Assembly (NCBI RefSeq): GCF_018881655.1
Contig: NZ_JACVPX010000008.1
Location: 1 to 64,000, forward strand
Reading direction: 5' to 3'
Origin: Polynucleobacter sp. Tro8-14-1
GTDB taxonomy: Bacteria; Pseudomonadota; Gammaproteobacteria; Burkholderiales; Burkholderiaceae
DNA length: 64,000 nt
Shown in pieces: positions 16,637 to 25,697 of the stretch (position 1 is its first letter; every line of letters starts with the position of its first letter). The notes beneath the pieces are model-generated. The model saw only the letters and a program-made list of their open reading frames with translations. It was not told the origin of the DNA and ran no database searches. Position numbers and translations under genes: made by a program.

Positions 16637-19093
16637 CTAGCGCAAACGGGCCGCGCACTTTTTCTCTACTGCGCCCAATAAAGTAGCCATTACTGCATCA
16701 ATTTGGGGATCCTGCAATGTCTCATTAGGGTTTAAGAGGGTTACTCGAAAAGCCAAGCTCTTCTCATCATCTGCCATGCTGCTTGATCCAGCCTTAGGCT
16801 TGAATTCATCAAAGAGTTCAATATTGCGCACAAAATTTTGCTTGCTCGCAGCCATAACATCTAACAGGGACTGCGCAGAAACGCTTTGCTTCACAACCAA
16901 GGCCAAATCACGTTGCACTGCAGGGAATTTACTCAACTCTTCAGGCACCGGCAAGCCAAGCTCACGAATAGGGTCTAAGTCTAATTCAAATAACACCGGC
17001 GCTTGTGGCAACTCATACGCTTGTTGCAAACCAGGATGAAGCTCTCCGATGAATCCTACTTCAATGCGATTCTTGGCTGTAGTCAAGAATATCTTCGCAC
17101 TGCGGCCCGGATGTAATGCTGGGTGCTGTGCAGCTTCAGTGACAAAATGCAGGGGATCTAAAACACGTTCCAGGTCACCCTTCACATCAAAGAAATCAAC
17201 CGCACGGGTTGCATTAGCCCATTGCTCTGGAACAAAAGATCCATAAGCTAGGCCACCAATTTTCTGGGGCTGATGAAACCCGGCCACTTTGCCAGCTTCT
17301 TCTTGAGCATTCGCGTCACGCTTAAATACACGGCCAGTCTCAAACAGGCGTACACGCCCTGCTCCACGGTTCAAATTCGCCTTGAGGTTATTTAACAAAC
17401 CACCCCAAAGCGTGCTGCGCATCACACCGTATTGACTAGCAATAGGATTTAGCACTTCAATGATGTCCTTTTCAGTGGCGCCAGTTAAACGCTTTTCACT
17501 TTCGAGATCTGTGAAACCAAAATTTACCGCCTCTTGATAACCTTGGAGAGCCAAACGCTGGCGCAATAAATGCACACCGCGTTTTGCTTCTGCTTTAGCA
17601 CTCATCTTCAATGAGGCTACTGGCGGTTGATCGGGAATGTTTTCAAAGCCGTACATACGTGCGACTTCTTCAATTAAATCTTCTTCGATCTCAATATCGA
17701 AACGATAGCTTGGGGGTGTGACGACAAAAGTATCACCCTCTTGCTTAAACTGAAAACCAAGGCGCTGAAATACATCAGCAACCACCTCATTTGTTAGTGG
17801 AATACCAATTACTTTTTCTGCTCTAGCCAAACGCATTTTGACTGGATTACGTTCAGGCACATTTAAAACTTGATCATCCACTGGACCAGCTTGGCCACCG
17901 CAGACCTCAATAATTAAGGCGCTGAGATACTCTAGACAATTAACCGTATTTTGTGGATCTACACCGCGCTCAAAGCGATGAGCTGCATCGGTACTGAAAT
18001 TAAAGCGACGCGCACGCCCCTGAATAGCTGATGGCACCCAATAAGCAGCCTCAACATAGATATTCTTGGTGTCATCAGATACGGCGCAATGATTGCCGCC
18101 CATAATTCCCGCAAGAGCTACCGGACCATTCTGATCAGCAACCACGCCAGCTTCCTGCATCTTGCCTGCAGAGTCGGGGCCCTGCAAAGTCACGGTCTGA
18201 CCATTTAATAATTCAAGAGTTTCGCCTGCTTTAGCCCAACGAACAGTGATATCGCCAGTTAACTTATCAATATCAAATACGTGTGTTGGCTGACCCATTT
18301 CTAACATCACATAGTTAGAGAGATCTACTAATGCAGAAATACTTCTTTGACCTGCGCGGGATAAACGCTGCACAATCCACTCGGGTGTTTTAGCCTGAGG
18401 ATTAACGCCACGAATCACACGACCAGCAAAACGTCCACAGAGCTGTTTATCTTCTACAGTAACTTTGCGCTTGTCTTCTATTGATACCGCTGGTGGAGTC
18501 CATTTAGGCGCGCAGAGCACAGCGCCAGTGATTGCAGAGACTTCTCTTGCCATACCCATTAATGAGAGGCAATCTGCTTTATTCGGGGTTAACTTAATAA
18601 CAAAGATTTGATCATCAAGATCCAGATATTCACGAATATCTTTTCCAACTGGCGCATCGGCTGGCAACTCTAAGATGCCTTCGTGATCATCGCCGAGACC
18701 AATCTCACGGCCAGAGCACAACATGCCTTGGCTTTCAACACCGCGTAGCTTACCTACTTTGATCATGAATGGCTTGCCGCCGGCTTCAGCAGGAGGCAAT
18801 TCAGCGCCAACCATAGCGCACGGAATTTTGATCCCGGCACGCGCATTAGGCGCACCACAAACAATTTGTAACTCTTGGCCAGTACCGGCGTCTACTTTAC
18901 AAACACGTAAACGGTCTGCATCAGGATGTTGCTCAGCAGACAATATCTGCGCAATCACGATCTTAGTAAATGCAGGCGCTACTGAATGTTGCTCTTCAAC
19001 TTCTAAACCAGCCATTGTCATTGCATGACCAAGCGCATCACTATCAAGCGATGGGTTTACATACTGACGAAGCCAAGATTCAGAAAATTGCAT
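16637..19093 (-). CDS. pheT: Phenylalanyl-tRNA synthetase beta subunit
   Basis: Beta chain of the (alpha-beta)2 phenylalanyl-tRNA synthetase, 818 aa. The N-terminal tRNA-binding EMAP-like domain (about 40-150) contains VCGAPNARAGIK. B3/B4 editing, B5 (with EEDLIEEVARMYGF) and the C-terminal anticodon-binding domain follow. Length is that of a full-length bacterial PheT. It follows pheS by about 33 bases and precedes ihfA. Confidence 0.96.
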   Translation of the reverse strand: MQFSESWLRQYVNPSLDSDALGHAMTMAGLEVEEQHSVAPAFTKIVIAQILSAEQHPDADRLRVCKVDAGTGQELQIVCGAPNARAGIKIPCAMVGAELPPAEAGGKPFMIKVGKLRGVESQGMLCSGREIGLGDDHEGILELPADAPVGKDIREYLDLDDQIFVIKLTPNKADCLSLMGMAREVSAITGAVLCAPKWTPPAVSIEDKRKVTVEDKQLCGRFAGRVIRGVNPQAKTPEWIVQRLSRAGQRSISALVDLSNYVMLEMGQPTHVFDIDKLTGDITVRWAKAGETLELLNGQTVTLQGPDSAGKMQEAGVVADQNGPVALAGIMGGNHCAVSDDTKNIYVEAAYWVPSAIQGRARRFNFSTDAAHRFERGVDPQNTVNCLEYLSALIIEVCGGQAGPVDDQVLNVPERNPVKMRLARAEKVIGIPLTNEVVADVFQRLGFQFKQEGDTFVVTPPSYRFDIEIEEDLIEEVARMYGFENIPDQPPVASLKMSAKAEAKRGVHLLRQRLALQGYQEAVNFGFTDLESEKRLTGATEKDIIEVLNPIASQYGVMRSTLWGGLLNNLKANLNRGAGRVRLFETGRVFKRDANAQEEAGKVAGFHQPQKIGGLAYGSFVPEQWANATRAVDFFDVKGDLERVLDPLHFVTEAAQHPALHPGRSAKIFLTTAKNRIEVGFIGELHPGLQQAYELPQAPVLFELDLDPIRELGLPVPEELSKFPAVQRDLALVVKQSVSAQSLLDVMAASKQNFVRNIELFDEFKPKAGSSSMADDEKSLAFRVTLLNPNETLQDPQIDAVMATLLGAVEKKCAARLR

Positions 19094-19126
19094 AGCGCGA
19101 TCTAAGGTTAAGTAGTAATAATATTT

Positions 19127-20173
19127 TTATGCAGGGAACTGCGCTAAGAAACGCAGATCGTTTTCAAAGAAGAGGCGCAAGTCATCTACGCCGTAACGCA
19201 GCATTGTTAAGCGTTCTAGACCAGATCCAAATGCGAAGCCGGTATAGCGCTCTGGGTCGATACCCATATTACGTAAGACGTTTGGATGAACCTGCCCTGC
19301 TCCAGAGATCTCTAACCAACGGCCGGCAAGTTTGCCGCTACCGAAGGCCATATCAATCTCAGCCGATGGCTCAGTGAATGGGAAATATGAAGGTCGGAAA
19401 CGAACCTTAAGCTCGTTTGTTTCAAAGAAGGTTCTTAAGAAATCTGTATATACGCCTTTGAGGTCTGCAAACGAAACACTCTCAGCAATCCACAAGCCTT
19501 CAACTTGATGGAACATTGGTGAATGGGTTGCGTCGCTATCAACACGATAGGTTCTGCCTGGCGCAATCACTTTGATTGGCGGCATTACATCTGCATTAGC
19601 GTACTTCTTAACATGCTCGCTCGCATAACGAACCTGAATGGGGCTGGTATGCGTACGCAATAGCAAGGGCTTCTCGTTAGAATCCTTGCCATCGATATAA
19701 AAGGTATCCTGCATTGAACGTGCAGGATGATTCTCAGGACTATTTAAGGCTGTGAAATTAAACCAATCGGTTTCAATCTCAGGGCCATCTGCAACATCAA
19801 AACCAATGGAGCGGAAGATCTCCTCAACACGTTCCCAGGTGCGCATCACGGGATGCAAGCTACCTACTGCTTGGCCACGGCCAGGCAAGGAAACATCGAT
19901 AGACTCCGCTGCAAGACGTTGCAACAAGACGGCATCAGCTAAAGCTTGGCGACGCTCCTGTAATGCAGCTTCTACTTGGGTTTTGATTTGATTAATTTGG
20001 GCACCAGCACTCTTACGTTCATCAGGCGACATTCCACCAAGCGCTTTTAAACGCTCAGTGAGAACACCTGACTTACCGAGATACTTGGCTTTCGCGTCCT
20101 CTAGAGCTGCCGCATCGGCAGCCCCGAGGAAATCACGTTTAGCATCCTCGACAATGTGGTCGAGAGAAACCAT
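19127..20173 (-). CDS. pheS: Phenylalanyl-tRNA synthetase alpha subunit
   Basis: Catalytic class II chain, 348 aa. An N-terminal coiled-coil domain (about 1-90) precedes the catalytic domain with motif 2 ([10 protein letters not shown]), the [14 protein letters not shown] segment and motif 3 [17 protein letters not shown] near the C terminus. Length fits the family. It lies 25 bases after rplT on the same strand. Confidence 0.96.
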   Translation of the reverse strand: MVSLDHIVEDAKRDFLGAADAAALEDAKAKYLGKSGVLTERLKALGGMSPDERKSAGAQINQIKTQVEAALQERRQALADAVLLQRLAAESIDVSLPGRGQAVGSLHPVMRTWERVEEIFRSIGFDVADGPEIETDWFNFTALNSPENHPARSMQDTFYIDGKDSNEKPLLLRTHTSPIQVRYASEHVKKYANADVMPPIKVIAPGRTYRVDSDATHSPMFHQVEGLWIAESVSFADLKGVYTDFLRTFFETNELKVRFRPSYFPFTEPSAEIDMAFGSGKLAGRWLEISGAGQVHPNVLRNMGIDPERYTGFAFGSGLERLTMLRYGVDDLRLFFENDLRFLAQFPA

Positions 20174-20198
20174 TGCAGCTTAGTTTAGAAAACTAAGA

Positions 20199-20564
20199 TT
20201 AAGCTGCAGCGTTTACTACGGATTTGATCCGAGTAACCAAAGCAGCAAAAGCCGCTTTGTCAGCAATGGCCATATCAGAAAGTACTTTGCGGTCGAGTTC
20301 GATCGCAGCTTTCTTCATACCATTCATGAATACGCTATAGGTCATGTCATGTTGACGTACTGCCGCATTGATACGAGCAATCCACAATGCGCGGAATACA
20401 CGTTTCTTATTGCGACGGTCACGATATGCATATTGACCAGCACGCATAACCGCTTGCTTAGCAATACGGAATACGTTCTTACGACGGCCACGGTAACCTG
20501 TAGCGGCATCGGTAATTTTCTTATGACGGGCTCTTGCTGTAACCCCACGTTTGACTCTTGGCAT
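20199..20564 (-). CDS. rplT: 50S ribosomal protein L20
   Basis: L20, 121 aa, a basic assembly protein of the 50S subunit. The opening [17 protein letters not shown] and the central [18 protein letters not shown] are diagnostic. In other bacteria L20 represses its own operon by binding the rpmI leader. The corresponding leader here would be the infC-rpmI gap (20788-20927). Confidence 0.97.
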   Translation of the reverse strand: MPRVKRGVTARARHKKITDAATGYRGRRKNVFRIAKQAVMRAGQYAYRDRRNKKRVFRALWIARINAAVRQHDMTYSVFMNGMKKAAIELDRKVLSDMAIADKAAFAALVTRIKSVVNAAA

Positions 20565-20589
20565 TTATTTCTCCTAATCTAGTCTGAGG

Positions 20590-20787
20590 TTAAGCGTATG
20601 GAAGCATGGAGCGAATTGACTTAACGTCAGCTTTCGCAACTTCGGTAGTACCACGTAGGTGACGCTTATTCTTTGTGGTCTTCTTGGTGAGGATGTGGCG
20701 TTTGAAAGCCTGTCCTCGTTTAATCGTTCCGCCTGCGCGAACCGTGAAGCGCTTTTTAGCGCTACTCTTGCTCTTCATCTTGGGCAT
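20590..20787 (-). CDS. rpmI: 50S ribosomal protein L35
   Basis: L35, 65 aa, starting [14 protein letters not shown]. The open frame extends five codons upstream (to 20802), but the family's universal MPKMK start and homologous length place the start at 20787. It lies between infC and rplT. The 140-base gap to infC includes a short hairpin GTAACC/GGTTAC that could belong to an L20-responsive leader; that is speculative. Confidence 0.96.
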   Translation of the reverse strand: MPKMKSKSSAKKRFTVRAGGTIKRGQAFKRHILTKKTTKNKRHLRGTTEVAKADVKSIRSMLPYA

Positions 20788-20927
20788 AAAGCACCCCTTC
20801 AATTACTTGTGCAACATAGGTGGTAACCGACGGTTACTCTTCCTGTACCCAGAAGCACTTCAAACTACCGGCATCCTCAGTTATTCACCTCAGATACCTC
20901 CCTACATAAGAACCAGGTTTAGCCTGA

Positions 20928-21452
20928 TTACTTAGCCTTACGAATGGGGGCCAATACCATCACCATCTGGCGGCCTTCCATCTTTGGAAACTGTTCGACT
21001 TGGCCGTATTCAACGAGATCCAACTTCAAACGTTCCAACATTCTGACTCCGATTTCTTGGTGGGCCATTTCACGACCCCGAAACCGCAGCGTAATCTTTG
21101 TCTTATCGCCATCTTCCAAAAAGCGGATTAGATTGCGTAGCTTCACACCGTAGTCACCATCATCAGTACCAGGGCGGAACTTCACTTCCTTCACCTGAAT
21201 GACTTTTTGCTTCAGCTTAGCTTCATGCATCCGCTTGGCTTCTTGGTATTTGAATTTGCCGAAGTCCATGATGCGGACTACAGGTGGCACAGCCGTCGGA
21301 GCAATTTCAACCAAATCGGTCTCTTTCTCTTCCGCCAAAGCCAAGGCTTCACTCAACTTAACTACACCGATGGGCTCTCCATCAATTCCAATCAAACGCA
21401 CTTCAGGAGCAGTAATTTCCCGGTTAATGCGCTGCAATTTTTCAGTAGCGAT
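20928..21452 (-). CDS. infC: Translation initiation factor IF-3, AUC start
   Basis: IF-3, 174 aa, binds the 30S subunit and checks start-codon choice. The N domain ([15 protein letters not shown]...) and C domain ([15 protein letters not shown]) are intact. No ATG or GTG fits the beginning. The best start is ATC at 21452 (reading [10 protein letters not shown]), with AAAGGA upstream; the TTG at 21437 would lack the usual N-terminal residues. Unusual infC start codons let IF-3 repress its own translation in E. coli (AUU), and the same control is inferred here. Confidence 0.9.
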   Translation of the reverse strand: MATEKLQRINREITAPEVRLIGIDGEPIGVVKLSEALALAEEKETDLVEIAPTAVPPVVRIMDFGKFKYQEAKRMHEAKLKQKVIQVKEVKFRPGTDDGDYGVKLRNLIRFLEDGDKTKITLRFRGREMAHQEIGVRMLERLKLDLVEYGQVEQFPKMEGRQMVMVLAPIRKAK

Positions 21453-21494
21453 CTTCTTAATTCCTTTAAAAAAACAATAAAAACCGTTCTAACC

Positions 21495-23417
21495 CTAGCT
21501 AAGCTCGGGTCCGACTTTCTGGGATATATCCTGCTGGAGTCGGGCAACGAAGGCATCAAGAGGCATTACACCTAAATCCACTCCGCCACGGGCACGAACG
21601 GCCACCGTATTGCTTTCAGACTCTTTATCACCTACAACTAGCAAAAATGGAGTCTTCTGTAATGCGTGCTCGCGTATTTTATACGTAATTTTCTCGTTCC
21701 GCAAATCGGATTCCACTCTAAACCCTTGTTTTTTCAGCAATTGCTGCACTTGTTGTGCATATGCAGCAGAATTTCCGGAGATATTAAGGACTACAGCCTG
21801 GGTTGGAGCCAGCCAAACAGGCATGTTTCCAGCGTGGTTTTCGATCAAAATACCGATAAAACGCTCTAAAGAGCCCACAATTGCCCTATGGAGCATGACT
21901 GGGGTCTTGCGTGCATTGTCTTCAGCAACATATTCAGCACCTAAACGGGCCGGCATTGAGAAATCCACCTGAATCGTGCCGCACTGCCAAGTACGACCAA
22001 TCGAGTCCTTCAGGTGATATTCAATCTTAGGGCCATAAAAAGCGCCCTCGCCTGGCAGTTCTTCCCATTCCTGGCCCGAAGCCTTGAGTGCACCACGCAG
22101 AGCCTCCTCTGCTTTATCCCAAATAGCATCATCACCTACACGCTTAGTAGGACGTAAGGCCAGCTTTACTGCCACTTCGGTAAAGCCAAAATCCTGATAC
22201 ACGGCACGAACTGCTTTATCAAATGCCGCTACTTCAGATTGAATTTGATCTTCAGTACAGAAAATATGACCATCGTCTTGAGTAAAGCCGCGCACACGCA
22301 TCAAACCATGCAATGCACCTGATGGTTCATTACGGTGGCATTGACCAAACTCACCAAAACGTAATGGCAACTCACGATAGCTATGCAAGCCAGAGTTATA
22401 AATTTGTACGTGACCAGGACAGTTCATCGGCTTTAATGCATAAGCACGATTCTCCGACTCCGTCGTGAACATATTTTCTTTATAGTTTTCCCAGTGGCCT
22501 GATTTTTCCCAAAGGCCGCGATCCAAAATCTGTGGCGCCTTAACTTCTTGATAGCCTTCTTGTTGATACACGCGACGCATGTATTGCTCAACCTCTTGCC
22601 AAATGGACCAACCTTTTGGATGCCAGAAAATTAAACCGGGAGCTTCTTCTTGAAAATGAAATAAATCAAGTTGCTTACCGAGACGGCGGTGATCACGCTT
22701 CTCAGACTCTTCAAGCATATGTAAGTAAGCATCTTGATCTTCTTTACGTAACCATGCGGTGCCGTAAATACGCTGCAGCATCTCATTCTTGCTATCGCCA
22801 CGCCAGTAAGCACCCGCCAGCTTCATGAGCTTAAATACCTTGAGCTTGCCGGTAGATGGCACGTGTGGGCCGCGACAAAGGTCAGTGAACTTACCTTCGG
22901 CATATAAAGAAACATCCTCACCCTGTGGAATGCTGGCAATCAATTCTGCTTTGTAGTTTTCGCCTTGCTTCTTAAAAAACTCGACAGCGTCATCGCGCGG
23001 CATTACGGTACGAGTCACTGGCTCATCTTTTTTAGCGAGCTCAGTCATTTTCTTTTCTAAAGCGACTAAGTCATCTGGAGTAAATGGGCGGTGATAAGAG
23101 AAGTCATAGTAAAAACCATTCTCGATTACTGGACCAATAGTGACTTGTGCTTCTGGAAATAATTCTTTTACAGCGTAAGCCAATAAGTGCGCTGTGGAGT
23201 GACGCACAATCTCAAGCGCCTCAGGACTTTTATCAGTGATGATGGCTAATTGACTGTCTTTATCAATCACAAAACTGGTATCAACCATCTTGCCATCTAC
23301 GATGCCACCTAAAGCAGCTTTTGCAAGACCACTACCGATGCTTTGAGCAACATCAGCAACGCGAACTGGTGCCTCAAACTCACGTTTTGATCCATCGGGC
23401 AGAGTAACTACAAGCAT
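21495..23417 (-). CDS. thrS: Threonyl-tRNA synthetase
   Basis: Class II synthetase, 640 aa, with full domain set: TGS (1-60), editing domain with [12 protein letters not shown] (HxxxH, about 72-83), catalytic core with [11 protein letters not shown] (zinc cysteine) and C-terminal anticodon-binding domain ([12 protein letters not shown]). It heads thrS-infC-rpmI-rplT-pheST and lies downstream of tRNA-Val on the same strand, with a terminator-like hairpin in between. Confidence 0.97.
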   Translation of the reverse strand: MLVVTLPDGSKREFEAPVRVADVAQSIGSGLAKAALGGIVDGKMVDTSFVIDKDSQLAIITDKSPEALEIVRHSTAHLLAYAVKELFPEAQVTIGPVIENGFYYDFSYHRPFTPDDLVALEKKMTELAKKDEPVTRTVMPRDDAVEFFKKQGENYKAELIASIPQGEDVSLYAEGKFTDLCRGPHVPSTGKLKVFKLMKLAGAYWRGDSKNEMLQRIYGTAWLRKEDQDAYLHMLEESEKRDHRRLGKQLDLFHFQEEAPGLIFWHPKGWSIWQEVEQYMRRVYQQEGYQEVKAPQILDRGLWEKSGHWENYKENMFTTESENRAYALKPMNCPGHVQIYNSGLHSYRELPLRFGEFGQCHRNEPSGALHGLMRVRGFTQDDGHIFCTEDQIQSEVAAFDKAVRAVYQDFGFTEVAVKLALRPTKRVGDDAIWDKAEEALRGALKASGQEWEELPGEGAFYGPKIEYHLKDSIGRTWQCGTIQVDFSMPARLGAEYVAEDNARKTPVMLHRAIVGSLERFIGILIENHAGNMPVWLAPTQAVVLNISGNSAAYAQQVQQLLKKQGFRVESDLRNEKITYKIREHALQKTPFLLVVGDKESESNTVAVRARGGVDLGVMPLDAFVARLQQDISQKVGPELS

Positions 23418-23463
23418 GATGACCCCATCTTATTTACTGAACTTCATTACTGACATCTTTCCC

Positions 23464-23498
23464 AAAAAGAAAGCGCGGTAGCTTTGGGGCATCCGCGC
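23464..23498 (-). terminator. Rho-independent terminator or attenuator between tRNA-Val and thrS
   Basis: On the minus strand GCGCGG pairs with CCGCGC across a 14-base loop and is followed directly by TTTCTTTTT. It lies 43 bases after the tRNA-Val 3' end and about 46 bases before the thrS start codon. It may simply end the tRNA transcript or act as an attenuator in the thrS leader. Confidence 0.7.
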
Positions 23499-23541
23499 CT
23501 CTTTGAAGCCATGATTAGCACTTCTTTCGGGTCTTATTCGT

Positions 23542-23618
23542 TGGTAGGCTCGATTGGACTCGAACCAACGACCCCCACCATGTCAAGGTGGTGCTCTAAC
23601 CAGCTGAGCTACGAGCCT
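23542..23618 (-). tRNA. tRNA-Val (anticodon GAC), CCA encoded
   Basis: A 77-base cloverleaf on the minus strand. Acceptor arms are AGGCTCG/CGAGCCT, the anticodon stem is CCACC/GGTGG around loop TTGACAT (anticodon GAC), and the T-arm contains GGTTCGAGTCC. Discriminator A and CCA are encoded. It lies between relA and thrS. Confidence 0.95.
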
Positions 23619-23636
23619 ATACAGCCATAGAGTTTA

Positions 23637-25670
23637 TCACCGGCGGCGCACTTGGGTGACCCCTTTGACCTCTTCTAGGCTGTTTTGCACGACTCGCAGC
23701 ACTTCAGAATCCTTCACCTCAATCGTTAAAAGGATCTGGGCAAGACCTTTTTTGGCTGATTTTCGCAAATCGATCACATGCACCCCCTGCCTAGTCAGAA
23801 TTTCAAAGAGCTCCCGCATTAACTCAGGGCGATCTAAGCCAGTCACCACCAAATCAGCTGGAAAGACGCGTTTTTGCTCTTGATTGACCACTGGGTCTGC
23901 AGCAGAAGCAGTCCAAGCCGTTTGAATGACCCGCTCAGGCGCTCTCTCCAGCAAACCTCTAAAGGTTTTGCAGGAGCGACGATGAATCGAAATGCCTCTA
24001 CCTTGTGTCACAAATCCCGCAATCGAGTCCGGTGGAACGGGCCGGCAGCAACGCGCCAACTGCGTCAATAATGAATCCACGCCAACGACCAAAACATCGC
24101 CACCTCGCCCTGCTTTATGAGTGCTGTTGCGTAAAACGATTTCAGGTGTTGTGGATGGGGTCTTTAATTCAGGGATTGCTTCAGCTTTACCCTCTACAGC
24201 TTTTCCAGATTGCCCAGCCTCTTCATCATCAAGTGCATTAAACCAAGCACGTACTCGTTGGCGCGCTCTTTGTGAGCGCACATAGTGCTTATCAGGGCTA
24301 ATCCAATCGCGTGATGGGCCCCCGTGTTTGACAGCAATAATCTCGATCGTTTGGCCATTCTTCAATGCAGTCTCGAGCGGAACCATTGCACCATCGACTC
24401 GTGCACCTCTGCAGCGATGCCCAAGATTGGTGTGAACCGCATAAGCAAAATCAATTGGCGTTGAGCCCTTCTCCAAAGAAATCACTTTCCCTAAAGGCGT
24501 AAGAACATAAATATGGTCGTCAATCTCATGGTGCTTAAGCTGCTCCCAAGCATCCTCTTTCCAAGAGATAAGCTGGCGAGCCCAAGCGATTTGCCTTTCA
24601 TAAGCAACCTCTGCGCTATGCGTGCCTTGCTGGTGAGTAACACTTGGCTTGTTTGTTTTGGCGGGATTAGGGGGTGTGGCCATACCCGCATAAGCACCCT
24701 CTTTGTAGCGCCAATGCGCAGCTAAACCATACTCCGCCTGCTGATGCATTTCTTGTGTACGCACCTGAATCTCAAATGCGGTACCGTCTTCGTTCATCAC
24801 TACTGTATGCAGTGATTGATAACCGTTAGGCTTCGGGCGCGCGATGTAATCATCAAACTCTCTTGGTACCGGCTGCCAGACGTTGTGCACGATGCCTAAT
24901 ACAGCGTAGCAAGATTTGACATCGGCGACCAATACCCGAAATGCTCTGACATCATAAAGATTGGCAAAGTCTAATGATTTACCTTCCATCTTTTTCCAGA
25001 TGCTGTAAATATGTTTTGGTCTTCCAAGTACCTCGCCCTCAATCTGAGCAGCCTTTAATTCTTGCTGTAGTTGCAAGACGATTAGGTCGATGAATGATTG
25101 GCGCTCAATGCGTTTAGCATCCAGCATCTTGGCAATATCACGATAAGTCTGTGGTGAGAGCGCTCGAAATGCTAAGTCCTCCATCTCCCACTTCATTTGC
25201 CAAATACCTAATCGATTAGCCAATGAGGCATCAATACTCAGGATCTCTTGAGCCCAAGCTGCAGGCATCTCGATCTTCTCTTGTGTAATCCAGCGCAATG
25301 TCTGCAGACGGGAGGCGAGATAAATCAGAACCACACGCAAATCATCACCAAATGCCAAAAGCATTTTGCGCAACATTTCTTCTTGGCCAGTAACACTTAA
25401 GCCACCATCATCACGGACTAACTTTGCTTGGGCTTGTCGTAAGCCGCGATATCCAATGAGCAGTTTCGCGGACTCTTCACCAATGAGTTTGATGAGGGCT
25501 TCTTTGCCATGGGTGCGGGCAATATTGCTGGCAGCAGTTAATGTCGCCTCATCCAGATTAAGAGACTGCAATACTTGCAATACCCCACCTGCGTGCAATT
25601 CTGCCGGCTCACCATACCAGGCATCTACGAATACTGACTCTTTTAATGAATTGCTAGGGACATTTGCCAT
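23637..25670 (-). CDS. relA: GTP pyrophosphokinase RelA
   Basis: Long RSH protein, 677 aa, making (p)ppGpp when ribosomes stall. The N-terminal hydrolase region lacks a recognisable HD metal motif, so hydrolysis is not expected. The synthetase domain carries PREFDDYIARPKPNGYQSLH; the EFDD motif is the RelA-type EXDD, not the RXKD of SpoT. TGS (THLG-containing, about 390-450), the CCRPVPPD zinc-finger segment and a C-terminal ACT domain follow. Start taken as the ATG at 25670; a TTG two codons earlier is in frame. It is 27 bases downstream of the transporter-hydrolase fusion. Confidence 0.92.
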   Translation of the reverse strand: MANVPSNSLKESVFVDAWYGEPAELHAGGVLQVLQSLNLDEATLTAASNIARTHGKEALIKLIGEESAKLLIGYRGLRQAQAKLVRDDGGLSVTGQEEMLRKMLLAFGDDLRVVLIYLASRLQTLRWITQEKIEMPAAWAQEILSIDASLANRLGIWQMKWEMEDLAFRALSPQTYRDIAKMLDAKRIERQSFIDLIVLQLQQELKAAQIEGEVLGRPKHIYSIWKKMEGKSLDFANLYDVRAFRVLVADVKSCYAVLGIVHNVWQPVPREFDDYIARPKPNGYQSLHTVVMNEDGTAFEIQVRTQEMHQQAEYGLAAHWRYKEGAYAGMATPPNPAKTNKPSVTHQQGTHSAEVAYERQIAWARQLISWKEDAWEQLKHHEIDDHIYVLTPLGKVISLEKGSTPIDFAYAVHTNLGHRCRGARVDGAMVPLETALKNGQTIEIIAVKHGGPSRDWISPDKHYVRSQRARQRVRAWFNALDDEEAGQSGKAVEGKAEAIPELKTPSTTPEIVLRNSTHKAGRGGDVLVVGVDSLLTQLARCCRPVPPDSIAGFVTQGRGISIHRRSCKTFRGLLERAPERVIQTAWTASAADPVVNQEQKRVFPADLVVTGLDRPELMRELFEILTRQGVHVIDLRKSAKKGLAQILLTIEVKDSEVLRVVQNSLEEVKGVTQVRRR

Positions 25671-25697
25671 TGGCAATAAGGGGTGATTAAGAACTAA

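Noticed and set aside
20803-20927. L20-binding pseudoknot leader
   Set aside because: Only one short hairpin (GTAACC/GGTTAC) was found; a pseudoknot could not be supported by eye, so it is not listed as a feature.
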